DNA from: Epiperipatus broadwayi
Lineage: Eukaryota > Onychophora > Udeonychophora > Euonychophora > Peripatidae
Length of the DNA stretch: 64,000 bases
NCBI GenBank assembly: GCA_028023455.1
Contig: JAQFVV010012423.1
Location: forward strand, 6,304,269 to 6,368,268
Direction: 5' to 3'
Under the pieces are notes generated by a model that was not told where the DNA came from, did not search any database, and was given only the letters and a program-made list of their open reading frames with translations. Shown one piece after another: positions 14,001-23,373 of the stretch. Position numbers and translations under genes: made by a program. The first letter of the stretch is position 1. Every line of letters begins with the position of its first letter.

Positions 14001-14560
14001 AGGTTGGAGGCCCCTAAAAATGGATTATTTAAAATAAAAATGAATGGCACTGAAAGACATACTACATAAGTACCTTTTTAAATCACCCTTTAATATAAAA
14101 AGCATTATTTTTTTGTTTTAGAGAAATAAGGAGAAAAAAAAAAACTTTAATTAATTAAAACAAAATTTCTTATCAAAATATTAAAATCTTTTTTTTTTTT
14201 TGCTTTTTTATTAAAAATATTATAAATAGTTCTGAAAATTTTATTTATGTATCTCTCTTATTATTATTATTTTTTAAAAAATTGAAACTAATCAATAAAT
14301 TATTGAAGAGGAAAAAAAATTATCTTATTATTTTTTTTATCAAATTAAAGCCTAAAACTGATAAACAAAATTACTGAAAAGAGAATAAAAATATTAGTAT
14401 TGATTTTATTATTTTATACATTTTCTCTCATTTTCACATTACTGTTAACAAATTATAAGTTTTTTAAAAAAGGATTTGGAATTATTATATTACTTAAAAT
14501 TGTAAAACTTTTTAATAAGTTACTGTTTGATATTATATTAAAACGGAGAAAATTAAATTC

Positions 14561-14650
14561 TACCATTTCCCCATTTTAACATTTCTAGTTTAATTTAAGA
14601 AGCTCTACTATTTCCCCATTTTAACATTTCTAGTTTAATTTAAGAAGCTT
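14561..14650. repeat. 45 bp perfect-looking tandem duplication
   Basis: The unit starting TACCATTTCCCCATTTTAAC is repeated immediately at 14606 with a single visible difference. Only two copies are present. Confidence 0.9.
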
Positions 14651-15644
14651 ATAATATCTGATATGACCAGAGATGGCCACTCTTTATAATATTATATTTT
14701 GCTCAGCAACAATATTATTGTATATTAAATTGATAAATACCCAGATATCAAATATAATATGGATATATATCTATCAATATGTCAAATTTTTTGCAAATAT
14801 TATTCCAAAAAATAAACTTCTTTAAAAATAGATAATTTGTATATTTTTTTCAATTACATTTTTTTTCATTAAACTTGAATTTAATGAATGAGTGTTAGAA
14901 CAGCATACCCTGGAAATCAAGGTTAATGGACTGTAACTGAACTCTCTTTTTTTAAAGCTCCCAAACAATAAATTATTTTATTTTTAGAATTTATTAAATT
15001 TGTGATTTATTATTTTTAAAAACTCAAACTTTTTTCATTGTTTGAATGTTTTCATACAATTCTGCATACTTAGTAATGAGTATTATTATATTTATCATGT
15101 CTCCACCAAATAATTTTCAGTTATTGTTTACATTTAATTTTTGACAAAATAAACATTTTCTATATGGTGTCCATTCTTTCAACAATTTTAAAACAACAGT
15201 ATTCAATATATTCAACTATTTTAGTAATAACTCACAGGTTTATATAAAAAACAATGTTTTAAATGATATTCTTTTCTCTTTTTTATATACTGCTGTTCTG
15301 ACCAATAACAGCTTTAGAATGAAAATTAAAACTGCAACCTTTAGATTCATAAATACTGAATCAAGTGTAACACTAAAATTTTGTCAGTGACAACAGTCAT
15401 TAAAATATGTATACATTTATCTCTAAAAAAATTCTGATTTCTACATTTTTTTTATATGTAAGCAATTTTTTAATTTTTGTTTTATTTATTCTTCTCTGTT
15501 TAATATTCATGTGCTTGTCCAATCAAACATATGTCCATTGGAATATGCATGATCTATTATTTTAGATACATCTTTTTTTCTCTTATCACTGATTTGCTCT
15601 TTCAATTGTTTAGATAGAATAACTATTTTCACTAATATATGACC

Positions 15645-15652
15645 TTCTACAC
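15645..15652. repeat. left 8 bp target duplication of the hAT MITE
   Basis: TTCTACAC lies directly before the left inverted repeat and is repeated exactly at 20671-20678. Eight base pairs is the hallmark of hAT insertions. Confidence 0.95.
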
Positions 15653-15937
15653 CAGGGGTCCCCAACCCTATTCCCGCAGGCACCACGGCGCCCGCAGACC
15701 ATTTTATGTGTGCCCGCCGCTAGCCGAACACGATAAAAAATTATTTATCTGATACAAATAAATTTAATTTTTGAATTTTTTTTTTTATGAATTATTGTAT
15801 TATATTGTAATCAAATTGTAGGGCATACTATACTTTTACAGCGTAAAAATATAAACGTCAATTATATGTTAAAATTTAATTTTTGAAATAAAATATTTTT
15901 TTGTACATTATGTGTATTATTAACAATATCCAACTAT

Positions 15938-15952
15938 AAATTTACATGTGAT
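15938..15952. repeat. left target duplication of the nested LINE
   Basis: AAATTTACATGTGAT precedes the LINE and recurs at 20479-20493 directly after its poly-A tail. The leading three As merge with the tail, so 12 bases are unambiguous. Confidence 0.9.
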
Positions 15953-15955
15953 CAA

Positions 15956-16732
15956 ATGAATAATCAACAAATATCTGTCTTGCAACAACCTGATTACAGA
16001 AGTGTAGGCAGAGAAGAAGAAACATCAGATATTACTCAAGATCCGTTTCTTGTAGATGAGTCTCTACTTCCACTGGCCTCTAAAGGAAGAAATGATACAC
16101 AAAGCCAACTACGTCATGCTGAAATAATGGGATCAGCACAACAAACTGTGGTGGAGCAAGATACTTCAGACAATCCCACATGTTATCAGCACAATGATAG
16201 CACTACTCCAAGCAATCCTGTCAAGAAGCCTCTGAACAAAAGTTTAGTTCCTTATCAGACTAAAACCACTACTTTGAGATGCACAAGAAGTATGAACAAG
16301 CAGCTTAAAAGTAACAACAAGCCTATCAACCCCAACCAAGGAGATATTAGCTCAGAAGAGGAATCTTCAATGGAAGTGCCCATAGATAAGTCCAGTACTA
16401 AGAAAAGGAAGTCAGCCATTATACACAAATCCAGCTCAGAAGATGAAAAATCTCTGGGGAAGAAAAACAGATGTTTATCTCTTAAGCAGAAGAAGAAAAC
16501 CAATATTCCAATACATAAGGAAAAAAGTCCAGAGAAGAAATGTCAGTTATCAGATGAGGATAATAGGATATTGAGTCTTAATTCATTAGAAGTGACTGCT
16601 GGTGATGTACATCATGTCATTGATGTTGACGGTTCAGATGGCACCCTGGTGATTGAACCCATTGGGTTAGAAGAAACCTCAGGTAACACCATTGATGATC
16701 CAGACTACAAAGATCCAGACTATCCCAACTAG
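15956..16732 (+). CDS. LINE ORF1 protein, 258 aa
   Basis: The frame starts at an ATG only three bases after the LINE boundary and is open to a TAG at 16730-16732. The product is hydrophilic and rich in Ser, Lys and Gln. It has an acidic Ser/Glu stretch (SSEEESS, about residue 132), lysine clusters (TKKRKS, about 148; KQKKKT, about 177) and an acidic C-terminus with a repeated DPDY word. I see no CCHC knuckle, RRM or clear coiled coil. By position it should be the RNA-binding or chaperone-type ORF1 of the element, but no domain confirms this. Because the frame begins at the junction, the true ORF1 may be longer and truncated here. ORF2 follows after 81 bp in another frame. Confidence 0.7.
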   Translation: MNNQQISVLQQPDYRSVGREEETSDITQDPFLVDESLLPLASKGRNDTQSQLRHAEIMGSAQQTVVEQDTSDNPTCYQHNDSTTPSNPVKKPLNKSLVPYQTKTTTLRCTRSMNKQLKSNNKPINPNQGDISSEEESSMEVPIDKSSTKKRKSAIIHKSSSEDEKSLGKKNRCLSLKQKKKTNIPIHKEKSPEKKCQLSDEDNRILSLNSLEVTAGDVHHVIDVDGSDGTLVIEPIGLEETSGNTIDDPDYKDPDYPN

Positions 16733-16813
16733 AATTTACATTTTATTTATGCTGAGAATTAAAAGGGAACCTTATATTCTTTGCGGTAGTTTTAATAGAT
16801 ACATAACCCAATT

Positions 16814-19800
16814 ATGTTGCATAAGTTTGTAGGCGTAAATGTTAGGGGTATCAACTCATTGGAAAGGGTATATGCCATTGAACAATGGATCACAATCAAT
16901 AATCCACATTTATTTTTTATGAGTGAAACAAAATATCACTCAAATTCTGATTATAGAATTAGAGAATGTCTTGAATCTCTTGGATACATAGCTTTCTCTG
17001 ATAGCGTTACTGCAGCTGGCGGAGTTGGTTTACTTATAAATAAAAAACATCCACCTAATAAATTTATAATACTCTATAAGGATAATAACCTTATTGCTAT
17101 ATCAGTCACATATCAAAATTTGGTAATCAATATAATATATGTGTATGCAGATAGGTCCTGCTGCATGTTAATGAAAGTCATTAACATAATTAATATGCTA
17201 TTGGTAAATAATAACAACCCCACCCTAATCTTTGGTGACTTTAATATCACTTATGCAAAATTTACAAAAACCTATATTCACTTGATAGATAAGCCATTTA
17301 TGAGTGGAGAGGGTCATCTGCCTGATGATTCCTACTCTTTTTACACCAGAAAATACAGGTCACTGATTGATCTATTCTTTTATATGCCTGACATACATTT
17401 TCTCATCACTGCAAAATTAGAACATGTGGTCTTTTCTGACCATCTTGCCCTAGTAGTTCAGATTGAAGCTGCTAATAATGTCACTCCCGCTTGCAACACC
17501 ATTAGAATGTTGACAAAATCGAATATAACAGAAGCCATACCATCTGAGGCTTATATATATTTTAAAAAATAGATATACTTGCCAAACCTATAGAGGAAGC
17601 ATGGTTTGCCTTTATTGGCATTCTTCAATCGATCATTTCCTACCATACAATTAAGCGAAAGGGACCGTTGGCATTACTAAAAGACTTGGATGAGCTTGGT
17701 TTCAGAATGAAGGCATTTAACTCTGCCTCATCTTCTATAGATGAGATTATATCTGTTAAGCTACAGTATAAAGCCAAACAGAAGGCACTTGCAGATTATC
17801 TGTCTATAAAGCGTGCCAAGGTGTTTCTGGCTCAGCAGAACTGTTGGACTAGAAGCTACTTGCATTGGGCACTGGGTGCTATTAAACCCCCCCTACTCCC
17901 ACTATCATCAATATTGATGGTGAGTCCTTTGTTGGCCTTCCAATGATTAAGGAAATCCATAAACACTTTGAACAAAAATTTCATTGTCTCAGCCATGTTA
18001 ATACTCCCATTGAAGACATTTTAATTTGTCAAGATGATCATGGTATCACTGAAGATATGCTGAAAGCCAAACTCCAAGCATTGCCAGATAAAATACATCC
18101 CGGACTGCATTCTATACCACGCTTCCTGTTAGATCATCTAAGCCACTTCACAATTCCCATCCTATTTAGAATGACCAACCATTTGGCACAGGAGAAAAGA
18201 ACAATCCCCCACCTATATCCTATTGCTTTAGTCCCCTTCCTAAAGAAGCATGAAGATCCCCACACCCTCAAAAACATTCGGCCTATTTCTATGTCTCCGC
18301 TCATCATTAAAATCCTGGAATCTGTCATAAAAGATAAGATCCAGGATAAGATACTCCAAAATATATCTTCTTCCCAATTTGCGAAGAAACATTCTTCACC
18401 AATTTTAGCCATTGGTCAAGCTAAAATATTAATTGATTATGTTAGACAACAGAGAAAGCAGGCTGTCATAGCTATCCAGCTTGATTTCAATGCAGCATTC
18501 GACTCTGTTAACATCAGTACTCTTCTAAACCTGCTGAAAGGCCATCACATCCCAACCTCTATCATACAGATCATAGATAACCTCATGTCTAACAGAGAAA
18601 TTGCTGTCTCACTGAATGGCAAGCTCTCTTCATTTTTCCAACCTAACACATCCATTCCGCAAGGCTCCCCCCTCAGTGCTCTTCTCTTTATAGTCTACAT
18701 TGATCCGCTGTTGAAAGCCATCGAACAACAACTACCTGGTGTCTATGTACCAAGGCTTGCCAAATTGATAAAGCTCATGGCTTATATGGATGACGTAATC
18801 ATCTTCCTCCCTTCAACAACCTATTTACCTCAGTTATACTCCATATTGGATAAATACACAGCTGACTATGGTCTCACCATCAACCCATTGAAATCAGCTA
18901 TATGGAAGGTATCCTCAGGTCAGAAGATTGTATCCAAATTTACAGCCAACCCTCAAAAGTTTTTGGGCTTTGAGATATCCAAAACATACTTCCAAATGTC
19001 CAAAGATATTCAAAATCACATTCTGCACTCAATGGAAAGACTTACTAAACGTCTGTCTAAAGTCTACCTTTCCTTACATGGTAAGGTAATGCTTCTCAAT
19101 ATGAAGATCATGGCCAAGCTCAACTATTACATGCCCATCATGAGGATCACTAAGACTTTTATCAATAGAATGAATTCTCTTGCATCCCGACTTTTCTGGG
19201 GAGGTAAAGTTGTTGCAATTAGCATTAACAGGATGCAACTTCACCGGAAGTATAATGGACTTTCTTATCATGCTATTCAAGCCATTCATATTCAAAAGAT
19301 ATTTAATTTTATCACCATGCTTATCAAATCATTTGGATATGAGCAAGTCATTTTGCCAGTTATCCTGACTGATAGACCCCCTCCTAGAGTCAAGAATTTC
19401 CTTGATGCCGCGATTGATTTGATCAAAAGCTACATGGTAATTACGAATGATACGTTTGATAACAGGATTAATATTTGGCAAGCACATAGTCTCATTCACC
19501 CTGTCACAATTCCCATAACACCTCTACTTGCCCTGACCAATAATAAGATCATCTCCCTCTTCAGGTGCTGGGCTATGGAACCAAAATTCTTTGATTTTAT
19601 TATTAAGATAAATTTAAATGCCATTAGCACTAATTGGTTTCTCTTCCATAGGCGAGGCATCAACAAAATTGACCCAATCTGCCCCCTCTGCCAGACTCAT
19701 GATGAAACATTTGACCATCTGATTTACTCATGCCATGGACTCTGGAGGTCTAGAAGGATTATTGCTGATAACCTTAAAGTGAATTTTTACCTTGTTACCT

Positions 19801-20021
19801 CTCTTAAGGACAGTATTAAGACAAGATCCATCCCTACTATTAGGCTGTCATTATTTATCAACTATGCATTCTGGTCTACTCATTGTAAAATGGTTTTCAA
19901 TCCTGGTGCAATTCATGAGGGAAAATTCTTTCTGAATAAACTTATAAAATTTAAAAACCGTGACATGCTCCTAGCTCCAAAAGTATTATTCGAGGAAACA
20001 TGGACTCTGATTGCATTGTAA
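16814..20021 (+). pseudogene. LINE ORF2: endonuclease, reverse transcriptase, zinc motif (two frameshifts)
   Basis: ORF2 would be about 1070 aa. Segment 16814-17572 is an APE-like endonuclease with NVRG (residues 9-12), SETK (37-40), FGDFN (140-144) and SDH (208-210). The frame then changes at an A run (17564-17569), giving a stop at 17570, and the protein continues in the next frame from about 17575. A second change lies at a C run (17886-17892). From there the frame is open to 20021 and holds RT motifs LDFNAAFDSVN, IPQGSPLSALLF, AYMDD (YMDD at 18784-18795) and FLGFEI. The C-terminal CPLCQTHDETFDHLIYSC word (near 19680-19735) is the zinc-binding motif often found after such RTs. ORF2 nicks target DNA and copies the element RNA by target-primed reverse transcription. 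All catalytic words seen are intact; only the homopolymer changes break it. Confidence 0.9.
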
Positions 20022-20670
20022 GGATGATTGCTGGTAAAACGCTTTGTTTCTTCTGTCTAAGATATTGCTGAAAGTGGTTTTGTTAATAATCAGAGGTTCA
20101 GATCCTTATGTTATCAAAATGGATAATATTTAACTGAATACATCAGATTTAGCATAAATACCTAAGCCTTCATAGTTGTAGTGATTTTTCCAATGGTGAT
20201 CTGACCAAACTCTAGATTGACTACGTGACTCTTGGTAGTGTGAGGCAATTTGTCTAGGTGAGTTGGTGAGCTTAATTGGTCTACTTGTGTGTTAACAGTA
20301 GACCAGGTATTCGGGTTTACCTCTTGCCCAGAATAATACTATCTTTTATTTATTTATAATCATGTAATTCATTTTTATGTTTGTAATTCTAGCTTTCCTT
20401 TTAATTTACCATGTATACATAATTGTCACTGTAAACATTGTACTTATTTATTAAAATTTTTGAAAAAAAAAAAAAAAAAAATTTACATGTGATGTGATGT
20501 GATGTGATGAACTGTGGCTTCTCCGTAAATGAAGTCAAGAATATCTCAGCAATTATGTCCAGATAAAAAATAAATGGTGCCCGCCACCTAGCTGAAAAAA
20601 TAAATGGTGCCCACCACCTGGCCGGTATTATGGAATGTGCTCTTAAGTGCAAAAAGGTTGGGGACCCCTG

Positions 20671-20678
20671 TTCTACAC
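20671..20678. repeat. right 8 bp target duplication of the hAT MITE
   Basis: TTCTACAC matches 15645-15652 exactly. Confidence 0.95.
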
Positions 20679-21162
20679 TGACTAAGAATCTTTGAATTTT
20701 ATGTGAAAATGTAAAGATATAAATAAATTCGGAAAATTAACAGCCTCAGAAAAAAAACCAATTTGGAAAAAATACAATAAGAGAGAAAAAAATAGTTGGT
20801 TGTAAAATAATCATATACTATGAATATAAGTATAATTGAAAAACATAATATTAGAAAGAGTGAGCAAAAAATAAAATGAAAAAAATCCATAAATTAGCTC
20901 AGTGATATGATCCATGATGTTTGAAATCCACTCATTAATGTTATCTTTAAAAAAGAAATAATGAAGAAATCAATAAGATTCTCATTGATAAATATGTATA
21001 ATTTGTACTCATTATTGCCTAAGTCAGAATAGCACTGATTAAAGTGTCTTCTTAAGTTTAGTATTCAGAAATTTAAAAGCTACCAATTTGATTTTTATGC
21101 TACAGTGTCATTGGACAGACCATAAACACCTGTAGAAGAGAAAAAAATGGATTAATTGAAGT

Positions 21163-21178
21163 TATATTCTATGTTAAC
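21163..21178. repeat. left 16 bp target duplication of R1 copy A
   Basis: TATATTCTATGTTAAC occurs here and again, without a mismatch, at 21462-21477, bracketing the hammerhead-bearing repeat. Confidence 0.85.
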
Positions 21179-21461
21179 AGTAAAAATCAGTCATATAGTT
21201 TCTTTGGTTAAAGAGTTGAGTTTGAAGACATGTAGGTGTCTGAAGATTTGGATTTTTTCTTAATATTTAAGAATTAGATAAATGCTTGGCTTAAGTTAAT
21301 ATTTTGAATTTTATGTCCTAGCTCCTCACTGATGAGAGCCATAGCTCGAAACTGGTCTGGGGATGGGGACCATCATATATAAAGTCTTCTTGTATTTTCT
21401 CTTGCAGCACTTGTCATAAAAAAAAAATTAAGCTTGTTTAGAGCTAGTAGCAGGCTCTTTA
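21179..21461 (+). mobile_element. R1 element copy A, 283 bp, with hammerhead ribozyme
   Basis: This short non-coding element is bounded by perfect 16 bp direct repeats, as expected for target-primed retrotransposition. It shares its central and 3' parts with two diverged copies at about 38.1-38.34 and 38.52-38.75 kb, including TGTCCTAGCTC, the ribozyme core region, TTGCAGCACTTGTCA and AGCTTGTT. It encodes no protein. The ribozyme at 21313-21373 lies in its middle. A GAGTTTGAAGAC word near the 5' end is weakly B-box-like. Known hammerhead-bearing mobile DNA includes Penelope-like elements and retrozymes; R1 could be a non-autonomous relative mobilised by one of them. Confidence 0.75.
21313..21373 (+). 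ncRNA. hammerhead ribozyme, type I, apparently complete
   Basis: In order: outer stem I strand GTCC (21315-21318), an internal-loop side TAGC, inner stem I strand TCCTCA (21323-21328), core CTGATGA (21329-21335), stem II GAGC with loop CATA and GCTC (21336-21347), core GAAA (21348-21351), a tiny stem III ending in the cleavage triplet GTC (21355-21357), inner stem I partner TGGGGA (21358-21363, one G-U pair), loop side TGG, and outer partner GGAC (21367-21370). Every invariant core base is present. The internal loop in stem I facing loop II is the arrangement used for tertiary contacts in natural hammerheads. The very short stem III is seen in retroelement hammerheads and can require dimers. 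Cleavage is predicted after 21357. The two other R1 copies are degenerate in the core but keep stem I pairing. Confidence 0.75.
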
Positions 21462-22149
21462 TATATTCTATGTTAACCTATGTATTATTATTAACAATAA
21501 AATATATCTAAGAAGTATAGAAAAATTTTAAATTTTTCCAAAAACGTTTAGCAATTAAATTTGATGATGAATTAGTCCAACTCTTAACTATAACTATAAT
21601 GATATCATCGCAAGTCTTCAGCCAACAAATGATTGTCATTTGTGTTTTTGAAGTTCTCTATAAGATTATTAAGCCTTTTGGATTATTACAACTTGAAGCT
21701 TTAATCTAAAATGACAGTTTTGGCACAAATAACATGAAATTATGTTGCCTTTTGTTATCAGACATTTTTGATTTTATCAATATACAAGTGAAGGTTTTAT
21801 TTAATCAGATCACACATTAATATTTTTTTCCATTTTAAAATCATCTTGAAAACTTTAATTAATCAGAAATTGATGCCCATAATGTTTACATCTGTATCTA
21901 GGAATATAATTTTTTATATAAAAATAGAGCCACCATTATTATTTTAACAAATAAAAATGAGTGTATTAAAATATTTTATTTAAGTCATTTGTATTCAATT
22001 TGAGTGAAAGATGCTCCTACGAATCTATTTTTGCTTTTTTTTTTATTATTGCTCTACATTTGCTTCTCATGCTAATATAAAAGCAAAAATGGAAAATCCA
22101 TATAACTTTTAGATACTATGTAATTTGTTTATATTGGATGTTTCTTATA

Positions 22150-22790
22150 TATGCAAATAGAGGGATTTGAACTCATGATTTTTCAGTCTATTCATCCTCC
22201 ACTCTATCCCAAGCAACTGATACACATGACCATGCACATGTGAAAAGGTACATGAACCTCAATATATGTATTTTGTGCAGAACTAGCACTCATCAGTTGA
22301 GCCAGATCATAATCTTCCACACATACATACAATCAGTTCTAGTTTATAGTAAGATAACAATTCATCAATATTTAATGAATAGGCTTCAATCTTCTCACCT
22401 TTTCAACTATTCAGCCATCCATTTCATTGAAGAATCAATGATAAATATAATGTCTACATTAGATATGACTAAGTATTAAATTGACCAAGAGGTTTGAGCA
22501 TTCCATTATCGGTTTTAAGATGAAATGGATGGTTGAATAGTTGGAAAGGTAAGAAGACTGAAGCCTTTCCATTAATGTTTGAGGAATTGCTAGCTTAACT
22601 GAGCATTGATTACATATATACATGGGAGATTATGATCTGGCAACTGATGAGTTTTGGTTCTGCATGAAATATAAATATTGGGGTTTGACATGTGTGTTGT
22701 CATATGTATCAGCTGCTTGAAATGGAGTGAAGGAGGAATAGACTGAAAAATTCTGAATTCAAATCCCTCTATTTACATATATAAAATTCA
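22150..22790. repeat. R2 palindromic repeat (two inverted hammerhead-bearing arms)
   Basis: The arm 22150-22487 and the arm 22496-22790 are imperfect inverted copies. Shared words include AGAGGGATTTGAA, TTTTTCAGTCTATTC, CTGATACA, CTCATCAGTTG and AACTATTC. A short loop near 22490 separates them. The same sequence occurs as an inverted pair at 35235-35770 and singly at 10640-10822. Each arm holds a B-box-like word (GATTTGAACTC, complement) and a hammerhead-like core. The open frame 22240-22479 is within the left arm and is not a gene. Confidence 0.8.
22258..22301 (-). ncRNA. decayed hammerhead ribozyme in R2 (left arm)
   Basis: On the minus strand: stem I CTCAA, core CTGATGA, stem II GTGC...GCAC (22275-22289), then AAAA where GAAA is required, and the stem I partner TTGAG. 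The core G12 is changed, so cleavage should be lost. Compared with the copy at 35384-35427, stem I differs at two paired positions with pairing kept. Confidence 0.5.
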
Positions 22791-22907
22791 TTTGAGCATA
22801 TAAAAAATAAATAAATTCTACTTTCTTTAATCACTTTAACAATACTATATTTTATTTTTAAATTAATAAATCTTATAGTTTTAATTGACCAGTAATTTTC
22901 ATCAGAG

Positions 22908-22908
<1 letters not shown>

Positions 22909-22963
<55 letters not shown>
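22909..22963. repeat. (TA)n microsatellite
   Basis: A pure TA run of about 55 bases lies just before the second hAT MITE. Open frames over it on both strands are repeat translations. Confidence 0.95.
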
Positions 22964-22965
<2 letters not shown>

Positions 22966-22975
22966 TTATCTAATC

Positions 22976-23373
22976 CAGGGGTCCCCAACCCTATGCCCAT
23001 GGGCACCCTGGCACCTGTAGACCATTTTACATGTGCCTGCTGCTATCCAAACATGATAAAAAATTATTTATCTGATACAGATTAATTTAATTTTTAAAAT
23101 TTCTTATAAATTATTGTATTATATTGTAATCAAATTGTAGGGCATACTATGCTTTTACAGTGTAAAATATAAACATTAATTATATGTTAAAATTTTATTT
23201 TTGAAATAAATATTTTTTTTGTACATTATGTGTATTATTAACAATATCCAATTATAAATTTACATTGAAAAAATAAATGGTGCCCATCACCTGGTTGAAA
23301 AAATAAATGGTGCCTGCCACCTAGCTGGTATTGTAGAATGTGCTCTTAAGTGTAAAATAGTTGGGGACCCCTG
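22976..23373. mobile_element. hAT-type MITE, second copy, 398 bp
   Basis: Termini CAGGGGTCCCCAAC and its reverse complement match the copy at 15653-20670, as does the interior (for example GTAGGGCATACTAT and the tandem AAATAAATGGTGCC units). Here CpG sites are mostly TG or CA, so this copy is more decayed. It lacks the roughly 75 bp that the other copy has after the ATTTACAT site. The flanks ATCTAATC and TTCTAATC (the latter after two extra bases) may be a diverged 8 bp target duplication. Confidence 0.9.

Larger units (their letters stand above)
15953..20480 (+). mobile_element. near-complete non-LTR retrotransposon (L1/Tx1-like)
   Basis: This 4.5 kb element has ORF1, then ORF2 with an APE-type endonuclease, reverse transcriptase and a C-terminal zinc-binding motif, a 3' UTR of about 440 bp and an 18-A tail. 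It is flanked by a target duplication of 12-15 bp. Two short pieces of related elements lie at 48880-50220 and 54470-54995. The clade assignment is tentative and rests on the endonuclease, the RT words (IPQGSPLSALLF, AYMDDVIIFL) and the CPLC-type tail. Only two frame changes are seen in the whole of ORF2, both in homopolymers, so the insertion looks recent or the frame changes may be sequencing errors. Confidence 0.92.
15653..20670. mobile_element. hAT-type MITE interrupted by a LINE
   Basis: The element starts CAGGGGTCCCCAACC and ends with the reverse complement of those 15 bases, and it is flanked by perfect TTCTACAC duplications. Without the LINE at 15953-20480 it would be roughly 0.48 kb with no transposase, so it is non-autonomous. 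Near the right end two tandem units of about 30 bp contain AAATAAATGGTGCCC. The copy at 22976-23373 has the same termini and matching internal sequence, showing what the element looks like without the LINE. The left flank of the LINE retains CpG sites that are lost in the other copy, suggesting that this MITE copy is the younger one or has decayed less. Confidence 0.95.

Noticed and set aside
18134-18412. Minus-strand open frame of 92 aa
   Set aside because: It is the antisense shadow of the LINE reverse transcriptase.
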